Positions 22,737 through 33,518 of a DNA stretch of 64,000 nt are shown one piece after another; positions within the stretch are counted from its first letter, which is position 1, and every line of letters begins with the position of its first letter. The DNA lies in NCBI GenBank assembly GCA_002946415.1, contig NJPS01000064.1:62001-126000 (forward strand). The letters are read 5' to 3'. This DNA is from Rutstroemia sp. NJR-2017a BVV2 (lineage: Eukaryota; Ascomycota; Leotiomycetes; Helotiales; Rutstroemiaceae). Position numbers and translations under genes: made by a program. The notes beneath the pieces were generated by a model. It searched no databases. It was not told where the DNA came from and saw only the letters and a list, made by a program, of their open reading frames with translations.

Positions 22737-23762
22737 TGGTACCTCCGATAAGGCTATTTTCCCATAGCCCTATAGGAGCGTCCTATAGGCCTATGGGGAT
22801 ATCCTATAGACCTATGGGAATACCCTATAGGCCTATGGGAGAACAGCCCCCTCGGACGTCCAATAGACCTATGGGATACCTCTATAGGCCTATAGGACTC
22901 AATAGCTCTATAGGAAGCTTTTTTAAACTTCCTCAAAAGTTCGAATAGGTTAGCTTCATATAAAGAATAAGCTAAAAGCTAGGCTGAGATTAAGGTTAAG
23001 GTATATAGTATATACAAACTTTGAACTTCCTAATTAGATATTTGTAAGGATTATAAGAATATAAGATTGAGATAAGATTTATTTGAGTACAAATATATTA
23101 ATAAGAGATCGAATCCAACTATATCTTCGTATCTCTTACTCTAGTAGTTACTCTACTACTTACAGGTATATTCTCCCAAGCTTTATACGATTCCAAGGGG
23201 TAAACTGAGCAGGAAGAGGAATAGATATAATGGAGAATATAGTACTAATCGTATTGAGAAGCAATAAGTACAAGTATAAGTGCAAGTACAAGTACAACTA
23301 TAAATACATTATAGAAGATAGAAAGTATAACTAAAAACCATTATATTAGCTACGAAGCAAGGGAGAAATAGTAGTACCGATATGGTTGCCTACAAAGCAA
23401 AGGAGATATATGGCGTTGGCGGCGGCGTGGCTTGGCGGCGGCATAGGTGGCGGCGGCATGGCTTAAAAGCCACTCCTATAGCCCTATGGGAACTCCCATA
23501 GGGCTATAGTAAGGTAGCTTGACGATAGGTCTATAGGACATCCTATAGACCTATGGGAGTTCCCATAGGGCTATGGGAGGTTCCCATAGGCCTACAGGAT
23601 ATCCTATAGACCTATGGTAGAATGGCCTTACCATAGGGCTATGGGAGAGGTTTTTAAGCCATGGCGGCGCCACCCATGCCGGCACCCAGCCACGCCGGCG
23701 CCATCAACGCCATAAAGCCATCACATATCCCTTGCTGCGTAGGCAACCACGCGGAGGTACCA
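22737..23762. mobile_element. palindrome-rich foldback element, ~1.03 kb
   Basis: Interrupts the P450 I-helix exon. Its ends are the inverted pair TGGTACCTCCG / CGGAGGTACCA, flanked by TA. Both arms carry dense arrays of CCTATAGG and CCCATAGG-type palindromes (about 22755-22915 and 23473-23645). The right part (about 23380-23762) is itself a long inverted repeat: a GGCGGCGGC-rich arm containing GCATGGCTTAAAAGCC is mirrored by TTTTTAAGCCATGGCGGCGC and GTAGGCAACC. It has no coding capacity. Exact termini and possible nesting of two elements are uncertain, since the flanking TA run allows several boundaries. Confidence 0.75.
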
Positions 23763-24400
23763 TATATCATGTTTTTAACAATGTTGAGATCCTACAACGC
23801 CTTCGGGCTGAGCTACGGACGTTATCGTCTTCTGATGATCTCATGGATTTGAAAAAGCTCGAGCAGCTACCGTACTTGACGTCAATTATCACGGAAGCCT
23901 TGCGAATGAGTCCGGCGATCGGGTCGCGAATGGGCCGCATCGTTCCTGATAAAGACACTCTCTACGGAGATTGGACCATCCCGGCCGGGATGACTGTTGG
24001 AATGACTACTATTCTAATGCATAATGACGAAACGCTGTACCCAGACCCGTTCAGCTTCAATCCCGACCGTTGGATGGACATGGAGAAACGTAAGAAGTTT
24101 GGCAGGATTTATGCACCCTTCTCGAGAGGATCGAGAATGTGCGCGGGGATGTAGTATGTTTATATTTCTTCTCATATTCTGCATTTTGACTTCCTGTTCC
24201 TGCCATTTACTGACGCAGCCCTATGATTCAGCCTTGCATGGGCAGATCTATACTTCACTCTCGCCGCCCTTGCTCCTCGTTTCAACTTCAAATTCCAAGA
24301 TATTCAGGCATCAGACTTTCGAATGGTAAGAGATGAGTTCATCATCGGGACAAAAGCTAAATCACTGCTTAAATGTCGTGTGACCCTGAGCGAGGCTTGA

Positions 24401-25558
24401 TATGGTACCCAAGCAGAAGTTGCAATTGTTACAACCCGGCGAGGAACACGTGCAAAATTACAGCAGTTTCTGAGACTCGGCAGTCAGGAAAACTACACTG
24501 TCAACCCTAGTCTATCTGTATTTAGCCGCAGTAGCATACTAGCAACAGATATCTAAAGGCTCCATTCAAGAATAAGAGGTCCTAGATGAAGGTCATAAGC
24601 TAGCATGGAAACGTAGCGAGACACACATGTATCATCTATTACAGACACGCATCTGTATGTGAGGTGACGAAACCGGATTTCATGCAATGAGAAACGAAAG
24701 AGAACTTATAGGCCAACTCTCTCGTGCTCTTGACAATTTTATCCTACCTTAAACAGTCTGAAGTAATTCTCGTAATCATCGTCCTTCTCCTTATATTTCT
24801 TGAAATCCTTTGAATGTAATAATAACTGTCCCGGCGATGGCTTCGTACTAGAAGGATGATTGAGATCGAAAAATTGCGATTGAGGGTGGAGCAAGATGAT
24901 CAAGAGATCAAGTCGCTGGCTACTGAGGTCTTAGAGTTGAGGATTTGGAAGGGGAGGTTGAGGAGAAGCGGAAAAGGGTGGAGAACGAAGATATTAGTGG
25001 TATTCCTGCGCTCAGCTTTTGGATAGAAAAAAGTTGAAGTGGAAGAGCTCGCTTTCAAGGCCAGAACGCTCTGTGAATGATCATTTTTCGAGAGGTGAAC
25101 ACGGGCCGTTACAGCAGGCTTCCCGTGCGGGCTGGCGCGTGATGGTCATAGTTCATGATCTTTGTCTTGTTATCTATGTTTCTAGAAGAGTTGATAGAAA
25201 GGGGTAGAAGATTCCTAAGAGGAGCGGGAACTTTCTCTAGAGCTAGTATCTCTGGATCTATTCCCCTCGTATAAGATTCAAAGAATGGAAGAAGCTGCAA
25301 TCCCTGATCAAAAAATAGATCAACGCATGAGCGAAAGAACCATGAGTCAAACCCCCACGATACAAAACGTGACCCTAACAACGTTTCATTCATAGCTCGT
25401 ACTTCATGGTTCAATCGTTCTTTAAATCTCAGACGCATCTTTGTGAAAGTCCGAAGCTTATCAAGTATATTATCTCTGTTACTAAGTTCAGATTCCGCTG
25501 ATGTGACAGGAACGTCCATCATCATAATATAGTAAAAACAGCAGCTCGGTCGTTCTCA
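24401..25558. other. intergenic; possible coiled-coil relic
   Basis: Around 24850-25020 the plus strand reads as heptad-like, Glu/Lys-rich codons (for example IEKLRLRVEQDDQEIKSL) interrupted by a frame change, which could be a decayed coiled-coil gene. A minus-strand open frame at 25109-25525 encodes 138 residues without recognisable motifs and is not called as a gene. Confidence 0.3.
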
Positions 25559-27298
25559 TCAGGTCTCCCAGCCATTGGCTTGAATGGAATCCAAGCATTG
25601 AATCAGTCGCTGAAGCCCAACTCTCAAAGCCTGCTCTTCAACGGCAAAGCTGATTCGAAACCAACCCAGCTCTTCAGTAGAGAAGCTGCTTCCTAAGGCA
25701 ATACCGACGCCTGCCGCGAGACAGCGCTTGAAGAGCTTCATTTCACGATCTCGATATCTATCAACCACGGAGCACACTAAATCTATATGATCCGGTGCCC
25801 CATATTGTCCCGATTCTTCATACAGATAACGGCGTAGGTCGACCCAGATGAAAACACCGGCATGGCTACATATAGCAGTTCAGCGTCGTCCACGTACAGA
25901 TCTGCGCCTAAGGAACTCACACGTTGATATAGTACGGAATGTTGTTTTGATTCAAGAATAATCTCAAGATTGTGCAGTGTTTCGCTAGCATTTCATGGTT
26001 CTTGGTTTTGAAGTCCACTAGGAATTGTTCGTCCTCGAGAATATCTGCCCACATATCTTGGGTGACATAAGGCACCCATCCGAAGACAATATGAATTTAT
26101 GTGTTACAGCAGTCCAACAAATATCACAAAACGCGGCTTACCATATGCTAGATACTGCGGCTATTAGGCCTTCATTCCTAGAGTGTAGCGCACCCAGTCG
26201 AAGCCCTGTGGCACAGAAATCCTTACCAGCTCCGTACGCGACATGAACAAAATGACGATCGATGCATTTGTCGAGGTCTAACTCTAGGATCGACGTGAAC
26301 GGTGTAGCGTTAGCAACCTGTGGATTGTCGTAGACCGATAACGCAAAGACCTCGTCACTGATCAAGTGCAGATTGTTACGACCACAAAAACATGCAATTT
26401 CGTGAAGCGTCTCCGCGGGCTTCTGGGAGTCAGTATATACCACTCGTGTCCAGAGATCGAAACTCACATAACATCTTCCCAGTGGGTTGTGAGGACTACA
26501 ACACCGTGAGTTAAACAGCGCTCGAGATTAAGCGACTTCGGGATTGGGATTATCGTACTTGGATATCATTAGAGCCCGCACTTTCACGCCATCTTGAGTG
26601 GCTTGGAGAAGTGTTCTCTCTAATGCTTTCTTGTTCATCTCAGGGTTGAAGATGTCCTCCAAGCTGCGGTAGCCCTCGACGCACTGGAATGGCGCGGGTA
26701 TGAGTACTCCACGCGCTCTTCCGGAAGTCATGGGTTTGAAGCCTGTGTAGAAAGGTACTGGAGTAATGATACCTTCACCGTCATTGCAAAGTGACCACGT
26801 CAGGGCATCAATCACAGCCGCAACTCCAGGCAGAATGAGAAGCTCTTTCTCCAGTACAGGCTCGAATGCCCGGAATTCTGAATTGAAGAACGAGACCAGG
26901 GCCTTTCTTAAACGTGGCGACCCTCGTGGGCCCATTCCATAGCCCATATGATCATTTGGGATAATGATTGACTAGGTGTCTTATCAGAAAGAGGGTATCT
27001 GAGATGGCTCGCTAGTACCTACGTTTTTATTGATGCGCGTGGCTACTTCCTGTTGCAGGAGATTATTCTCACCCACACCGAGGAAGACTCTTCGACTGTT
27101 CAGCATAGGAATTCTAGCGCATAGGCTGGAAGAATAACACCATGATTGGCAAACTCACAGGCCGTCAGGATTGTTGGGCGACCAAATATTCGTCATCATC
27201 TTCTCGAGAGCATCCCATGGCTGTTGTTGAACGGAATTATAAGCAGCTCTCTGCGATAGGCCAAAGTTCGTCTGGCTAAATGAAACCGGACTGCTCAT
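25559..27298 (-). CDS. ACC-synthase-like PLP aminotransferase, possibly disrupted
   Basis: Fold-type I PLP-dependent aminotransferase resembling 1-aminocyclopropane-1-carboxylate synthases and related fungal enzymes. Exons placed: 27298-27159, 27095-27023, 26971-26559, 26495-26468, 26422-26142, then one ending at 25921, and 25865-25559. Motifs are VFLGVGENNLL, DHMGYGMGPRGSPRLR, ILPGVAAVIDAL, ISNPHNPLGRCY (rebuilt across an intron), HLISDEVFAL, and YGAGKDFCATGLRLG with the Schiff-base Lys. The C-terminus has GVFIWVDLRRYL and WFRISFA. The intron after 26142 has a GTAAGC donor, but the plus strand contains no CT (reverse AG) between about 26075 and 26135, so no acceptor fits the next exon. The product may be non-functional, or my model misses something there. 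Confidence 0.75.
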
Positions 27299-27377
27299 TC
27301 TTCGAGTTAAGAATAGTGTGAGGATGGGACAGTAGAGTGTTATAGTCGAACTGTTCAGAAAGAGCAATAGACCAAAA

Positions 27378-27550
27378 ATTTATAGACTAGTTATTATTAT
27401 TCTCTCTTCTCTTTATTTCTCTGAATATATACAGCTTGAGAAATGAATTCCGCTCGTCGGTTGATTAGGCTTCACTTCCCCGCACTCTCGGATGACCAAG
27501 GTCCTGAAATCCAACTTCCTCAATCCTCCCTCTGGCCTCTACCCCGCTCC
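27378..27550 (+). repeat. dispersed repeat copy (GATTAGCCTCC family)
   Basis: Contains TAGACTAGTTATTATTATTC and CGGTTGATTAGGCTTCACTTCCCC, in the same order and spacing as the copy at 20103-20280. It lies immediately upstream of the aminotransferase. Confidence 0.6.
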
Positions 27551-27724
27551 CGCTCTCTGTACCGAGCTCTTAAATCTTTAGCTACTCGTATTAACACCCT
27601 CAACTTCCAGTATAGCTAGCATCCCTATCTCCTAGTCTCAAGAGTACCGACGTAAACAAAACTCAGAAAAGGCTAGGTCAACATACCTACCACCAAATAA
27701 TTCTTGCTTACATAATAAAGTATT

Positions 27725-28969
27725 ATGGCGAGCATCAACGCAACAGGCTTATGTACGGTCTGCAATAAATCCGAATGTACGTTTCTGCGACCGATGCAAA
27801 TGCGCCCGCTACTGCTCGAAAGCATGCCAGAATGACGACTGGCCTACCCACAAGCTCCCCTGTGCAACACATTCCCGCTTTGACGATTTGAGTAGACCTA
27901 CCGACGAACACTTTCGAGCAATCCTTTCCCAGCCGATAATGGAAAGCCTAGAGTCATCTGGCTTCATTGCGAGTGGCACGAGGACGAGGATGACGATGAT
28001 TATGGCAGCAAATACCAGAGTTCTGCACTCGAACCATTTCTTGGAACAAACGCGTTTCTGAGGCACGCGCCTATTCAGTATAATCTAGTTTTGAAGAGGC
28101 GACTGTCTGATACAATTTACGTCTGCCATCGGGACACCTTTCTTATTGATGGATCGCAGGCTAACAAAAGCGTTGCAGCCATCACTGGCACCAAAGCGGG
28201 ACAATTCCATGATTGGAGAGGTCCGATCATTGCCTATGGGAAGGTGGGGCTAGGCATCGATCCGACTGCTTGCAAAGACCTCGACATGAATGACTACCGA
28301 CATATTACCGACTACTTCCTTTCATACAATTGCGAACCTGCGCCTGCTCCCCAGCAGTCCACCGAAATAAAGGTCAAGGGTGTCAAGATTAATTGGCTTG
28401 GTGATCGGGTAATGGTTGACAAACCGCACTTCGAAGCCGTTGAAGTGTCCTCCATAGATCCTATCTTCATTGACCACGACTCTTCCGACATCACGAATCG
28501 CATTGGTCTTCCAATATTCACACAGCGTTGCCCTCCAAATCCAAGATGGGCGCATGACGAGGACAATAAGATCTTCAAAGGTTCAAGCCCTTTCAATAAT
28601 CAGAACGCTACATTCCTGCATCTATGCTGCGACCCGAAAACAAAATTCGATCTCAACATTGGAACAATGGGTTGGGGTTGGGCTTCCCAGCAATGGCAGA
28701 ATAGTGTGGGGAGTGTTATTGTTGTGCGCCAGGATAAGAAGCCAATACTGCCATTGCATGCAGAGGCGTTGTGCAACTACTGCCGCTACGAGATACGTCC
28801 GCTTCTCGCCCACTCTATTGGAGAATATGACCCCGAGGAGCCAATCAGCAAAGACACTGTTTTAACTATGATATGCCGGCCTACCTTTATCATCTACTGG
28901 TACAAGCTGCTAGATGAGAAGCTCAAAGAAGGACAAGATACAGACGCTCCTTCCCCGTATGATGTGTAG
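27725..28969 (+). pseudogene. MYND zinc-finger protein with frame breaks
   Basis: Starts MASINATGLCTVCNKSEC, then needs a one-base frame change near 27781 to continue FCDRCKCARYCSKACQ...HKLPC. This completes the C-x2-C ... C-x2-C ... C-x3-C ... H-x3-C zinc ligands of a MYND domain (a protein-interaction module). A second frame change near 27915-27930 is needed to reach the long C-terminal region (KPRVIWLHCEW, an acidic DEDDDDYGS stretch, then 292 open codons from 28091 to 28969 with APAPQQST and several conserved-looking aromatic segments). The downstream part resembles uncharacterised fungal proteins that carry an N-terminal MYND finger. Either a pseudogene or two base-level assembly errors. 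Confidence 0.65.
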
Positions 28970-30058
28970 CTTTAGCAAAGCTTGACATATCTTATGCAGT
29001 TACTACGACGTGCAGATAAAACAACCGAAGTGCACCCGGGTACGAAGGTGTCGGGGCTTGCAGCTGAAGCGAAGACTAAGGCCGTTAGCGGAATGAGAAC
29101 CCTCTTAGGTAACGACATAGGATGGCAAGATCAAAGAAGATGCAAGGCACTTCACGTTGACTTGAGTTTTGGGCTTGGGACAACGAGATTCAGAATGAGC
29201 GGGCAAGAATAGTGCCGGTGAGGAAAACATTTGAAAGGCTGATAGTGATCTTTCGGGAAGAGTCTGAATACATTTGAACTGTAAGGTACTGCAGGAAATT
29301 TCCGTGGGATGAGTGGTGTCGACTTCGGAGTCTCACCATACTGATAGTAAAATTCAGAAATAGCTCAATGTTCGTTGTGCGGGGCCGAAGAAGCCTATGA
29401 CTCGCTCGCGTGCTGTGGAGATCTGCCCCTATTGAACGCCCCACCTATTTGTCTTCAGTGGGAGACACTAGTTAAATGTGCACGTTGTGGCTGAGTTAAG
29501 AGCCGCAAGAATTTAAAGTTCATCGTGGTGTTTTCTCGAATATACTAACTGCCGGAATTTGAAGCTTAAATTTAACATATGCTCCACATTTTGGTATGGA
29601 GAGAATATCCACCTTGGGCCACTTTAAAGTCCTTGGAAGGCCATTGCCAAGCCTATGAATACGAGCTCGGAGAGACTTTACGAGATATAGTAGGACAATT
29701 ATAGCTACGACTAAGTGGTCTCCGTCGATGACCAAACTGACTACACCGGCCAAGATGATCGCGCTTTCTCCATATAGCGTTTAATGCAGGATCTTCATAT
29801 TATATTAGTGATAACATCGACTATCCGCCTTATAGTGGGTCATGGATAAGATTGTCGATAGGTTAGTAGATCTGTGTCAGTTCAAATACGATGGATCTTA
29901 TAGGGGTTTAACTTATATATATAGACCTGAAGAGTCGCTCGAATTCAAACATCATTCAAACCACCACTCACATCAACACCAACAGCTTCTAACTCAACAT
30001 CACCTCATTCCACGTATATTCAACGATTATATCGATCCTACAACTTCTACATATCAAG
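28970..30058. other. intergenic with a cysteine-rich exon-like stretch
   Basis: Frame 29357-29494 encodes a Cys-rich segment with two C-x2-C pairs (CSLCGAEE..., ending VKCARCG and stop) but no ATG, so it could be a 3' exon or relic. The rest shows nothing recognisable. 29940-30058 is a probable leader of the secreted-protein gene. Confidence 0.4.
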
Positions 30059-30636
30059 ATGTTCTCCAAGACTTTCATCGCAACCCTCCTCGCCAGCACC
30101 GCCGCTGCTATCCCCATCGACGCCTGTCCAGCAGCTCCAGTTCCAGCTCCAGCTCCAGCTCCAGCTCAACCTACCTACAAGCTTCTTACTTTCCCAACTG
30201 GGGCTGGCTCGATATTCCGAGGCTTGGAGATCACAACAGACAACAACTCTCTCTGGGTTGGAAAATCGAACACACCAGGCAAGCATAAACATATTTCTAT
30301 GTATAGATGAATAAAAAAGCTAACAGGTGCACAGCCATTGAGTTCTCTTTCAATGCCGGACATATAAACATCCTAGGAGGAAAAGAAGAACTGTGTATCT
30401 CCGGCAACACAGTCACATATGCTGATCCAACCGCCAACCCCCAAAATGCTGACGGCTGGGTGTTCGTTGCCCCCAACAGTGCTCCGAATACTGCTGTTGG
30501 CGTTTTGACATTCCCTGGTTACGATTTCTATGCTTGTTTAGGCTCTGATGCTGATATCTACACTATCGACGCCGTCCCAACTGAAATTGGAACTGCGACT
30601 GGTAACTGCGAGAAAATCCAATTGATTGCTCAGTAG
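30059..30636 (+). CDS. small secreted protein, IgE-binding-protein-like
   Basis: About 175-180 residues in two exons. An N-terminal signal peptide (MFSKTFIATLLASTAAAIP) is followed by a short Pro-Ala repeat (APVPAPAPAPAQP), then a mature domain with YKLLTFPTGAGS, a cysteine in the RCTAIEF region, LCISGNTVTY, GWVFVAPNSAP, YACLG and a final GNCEKIQL. This layout resembles small fungal secreted/cell-wall proteins annotated as IgE-binding. Exon 2 begins between 30307 and 30331. The intron is odd: no GT donor keeps frame. A GC donor at 30279 with acceptor at about 30320 does (GC-AG intron, TP-A-NRCTAIEF). Function unknown. Confidence 0.7.
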
Positions 30637-31263
30637 ATGAATCATGGATGCTACCTAGGAGCACTTGTAGAAGGATAGGATTAATGTATAGTCGAATTAG
30701 TAATGTTTAATGTTTGCTTGGGGTGTGTCTGTCGACGGGACCGGCACAGCCGTGCAAGTGTAGCAGGAATTGAAGAAGGAGGTGTCATTGATAGTGTCAA
30801 CCTGGAATATATTTACATGAGTTGCGACTATATTCATCCTTGAATCCACACATTGAAGCACACGTGAATCACTGAACGATACATTGTGCCAAACACTACT
30901 TTCAACCATATGATAAGTCTTGAGGCCTTGGACAACAAGCATGGCGCCTAGCTCACCAAGATCTCAATACTAACCATATACATGAAGTTGGCAGCCATGT
31001 AGTTTCTGTGCCTACCAGTCCGCGATTTGACCATCTTCTTCGAGTATGCGAACGATTGTGTGAACAATTTCATGTCGCTGGCGGTCTCGGCAGAGAGAAC
31101 GAAAACCAATAGAAGGAATTACTTGCTCTCTTGGCCATGGATATATGAATGATAATCCTAGGAAGAAAGGTGTGATTGAAACTGCGATTGGAACAGATAG
31201 CCTATGACAGTGAGAGAATTGAGCTCAGCAACCTGCTACTAACTTAGTAAAAAGGAAAGTGAA
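30637..31263. other. intergenic, convergent 3' ends
   Basis: Between the secreted-protein gene and the convergent P450. No recognisable content. Confidence 0.4.
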
Positions 31264-32982
31264 TCACAGCGGGCTGAGCCAGCAATCCATGCCTTCTTGT
31301 CTTACTGTCCATCGATTCGTGGTTACCCAAGATTTGCTTGGATCCACTAGTTCGATGTCGAACTTGAGAAATAAAGTCGGCACGGTCTTGTATATCTCCA
31401 ACAAACTGATATTCTTCCCCAGGCAGGATCGTGTACCGGAGCCAAACACCAAGTCCGCGCGCTTCATATGACCAATTCGCTCTTTATATGCATTCATATC
31501 TTCGTCTTTGCTTTGCAGCCATCGCTCCGGTACATAACTGTCTACATCGGGTCCAAAAATGGATTGGCGTCATGATACCCAAGCGTTCACGCTCACATTT
31601 GTGCCAGGAGACAGGTTGAATCCATCTGGAAGTACCAAACCAGTTGCAGGGACCTTTCTCTCCAGACCGAAACCTATGGCGGGGTGAAGACGAAGTGCTT
31701 CTTTGATACAGGCGTCCAGATAAGGAAGACGCTGTGATTCTTTCCACGTAACGGGATAACTTAAGCTTGCTTTGCTTAGCTCGTCTTTGAGATTGCGCAA
31801 CGCGTCGGGTGTTTTCAGAAGGTAGTACACAGTAGCACGGAGGCCGATGGCGGTTGTATCTGAGCCTGCCATGATGTTTGCCAGGGTCCAGCTGATAACC
31901 AGGTCAAGATCATAGCCAGTAGGAGTATCTGCTTGAGCCGCAATCAGAAATCTATCCAGCATGTCTAATGGACGGCCATTCTTGTCTCCCGCTTCTGATT
32001 GTTGATTTGATTTTCTCTTCATGTGCTCTACGACATGCTCCCTAATCTGTTGTCGCGAGAATTCTGGGAATTCCGTGCTCTCTTTTCGTATCATAGAGAT
32101 AAAGGGGCTGTGCTGTATGAACCACCCAAGCCAGGGCATCGTTAGAGCCTAGATATTTATCAGTTCTTAATCAAGCATGAGAAATCGCATCAGAAACTGA
32201 CTATTGCAGCCAAGTCAAGTAACTTGTCTAGCTCCTTCATGTAGTCTGCAATGTCCCGTCCCTGCTCGACAAACCCGAGGTTGTTTCCGAAGCTCAACTG
32301 CATAATGACATCGGAAGTATCTGCCAGAAACAATCAGCTCTTAGAAATTTCATGTTTGCCGAATGCCCTACAGTATCTAAGCCAGACACTCAAGTCGCAG
32401 CTTTTGTTATCTTGCTTGTCAAATTTCGATTTGAACTGGTCCATAAGCTTTAGGATGATGCCATCAACGAGTGGCTCATACTCCGTGAGAGAGGTAAGTG
32501 AATAGGCGTGGGCGATCAGCTTTTTCTGGCGCGCATACTCCTTTTCGTCGCGCATTGATAGTAACGACGGCAATGGAACTCCCTTAACCCTTGGTGCGAA
32601 GAGGTTGTACATTTCACTCTAGAAATAAGATTAGTTAGAAGGTTTGAGTCCAGATATGCGTAAAGACAAAATGACTTACTTTTGTGAATCTGTTATTTAT
32701 TCCGTAGATTTTGGGAATGCAATCCACTCTAGCAATGCTAAGGGCATTAGGGCCAATTCTGACAACGTCTCCATACTTGCGATGCAACTTGATCATTGTT
32801 TCGTGATGGTGCTTGCTTTTGACACTGGCTGTCCACCACCAGTTTGTGAAACTTGCGAGAACCGGGCCAGGGTATCGATACAGACCACCGCGAAAGAAAC
32901 AGTAGACAAGGTAACAAATCACTGCCGTCGTAGATACGGCGGGAACCGAGCAGAGCCGTTTGAAGAGGGCTTCATGTTCCAT
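31264..32982 (-). pseudogene. cytochrome P450 (pisatin-demethylase-like) with one in-frame TGA
   Basis: P450 of 517 codons from exons 32982-32680, 32618-32372, 32320-32202 and 32148-31264. All four introns/exons join in frame and rebuild LRYYTSDVIMQLSFGN and LAAIALTMPWLGW. It has a hydrophobic anchor near residues 17-33, GGLYRYPGPVLA hinge, I-helix MAGSDTTAIG, K-helix KEALRLHP, PERF-region YVPERW and heme loop VFGSGTRSCLGKN. In the last exon a TGA (31572-31570) interrupts NAWVS*RQSIFGPDVDS, where most relatives have a basic residue, as expected from CGA-to-TGA. The product would be truncated before the heme Cys. Otherwise intact, so the mutation is recent, read through, or an error. Divergent from the next P450. 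Confidence 0.75.
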
Positions 32983-33518
32983 CTTTGTTGAACAACTACG
33001 CTCTTGCAATGCTTCAAAAGATAAATCTGGACATTTGGTTTTTCCAATCATGAAAAACGGCGCCTCGTTATTGAAATGACTAGAAGCTGGATAATCTGTT
33101 TCGTGTAGATTCTCAAATGATATACAGTAGAGCAGTATCAAGTGAGCCTAGTGAATATACCAGTGATTTCCTCCTCATATCCCTCGTACTCGTAATCGTA
33201 CTCGATGCGTGAATTGGGCTCAGCATAGCGAGAGAGGAGTACCAACATAGTACTAACACACGTACCGATACGGTAGTCCCCCTATTGGCCAAGCGCCCTC
33301 CAACCCCAGTTAACGGATAATTATATCCGTCCAAACCAACAATATAACAACAATTCAACGTTCTTGATGTAACCCTCTCAAGGAAATGCGCTCATGTGGC
33401 ACACAGCAAATTTCTCATCGACAGAAAAAAGTGTCCATATACTCTCTATCAATATACTCATTTGTGGACAACTGAATTCCTACATCGAGGTTATGAGTAT
33501 TAAAGTGAAGACTCCACA
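32983..33518. promoter_or_regulatory. shared upstream region of two divergent P450 genes
   Basis: A 536-bp space between head-to-head P450 starts. No repeats or open frames worth calling. Bidirectional control is an inference. Confidence 0.35.

Larger units (their letters stand above)
20514..24400 (+). pseudogene. cytochrome P450 pseudogene split by four mobile elements
   Basis: Paralogue of the intact P450 at 11958. Exon 1 (20514-20727) encodes the anchor and [19 protein letters not shown]. Exon 2 starts near 21147 with PIIRISPYELHIINHNF. Later pieces include DEIHQARRVPLNHFFS (about 21662), LGKAYGSLDKDDF (about 22282), VHEIADSDLPPADKS, GAGLETVSGVLDW (I-helix), VEILQRLRAEL (about 23785), MSPAIGSRMGR, the heme loop PFSRGSRMCAGM, and a final exon ending at 24398-24400. 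It is interrupted by two solo LTRs, a MITE and a foldback element, has an in-frame TAG near 22266, and has a frameshift near 22400. It cannot make a normal enzyme unless several large insertions are spliced out, and the lesions in exons argue against that. Confidence 0.9.

Noticed and set aside
20514..24400. Reading the P450 at 20.5-24.4 kb as a functional gene with very long introns
   Set aside because: The MITE and foldback sit within exon sequence as judged by the intact paralogue, and there is an in-frame TAG and a frameshift in addition.
25109..25525. 138-codon minus-strand open frame
   Set aside because: No recognisable motif, and its neighbourhood looks like decayed sequence. It could be real, but there is nothing to support it.
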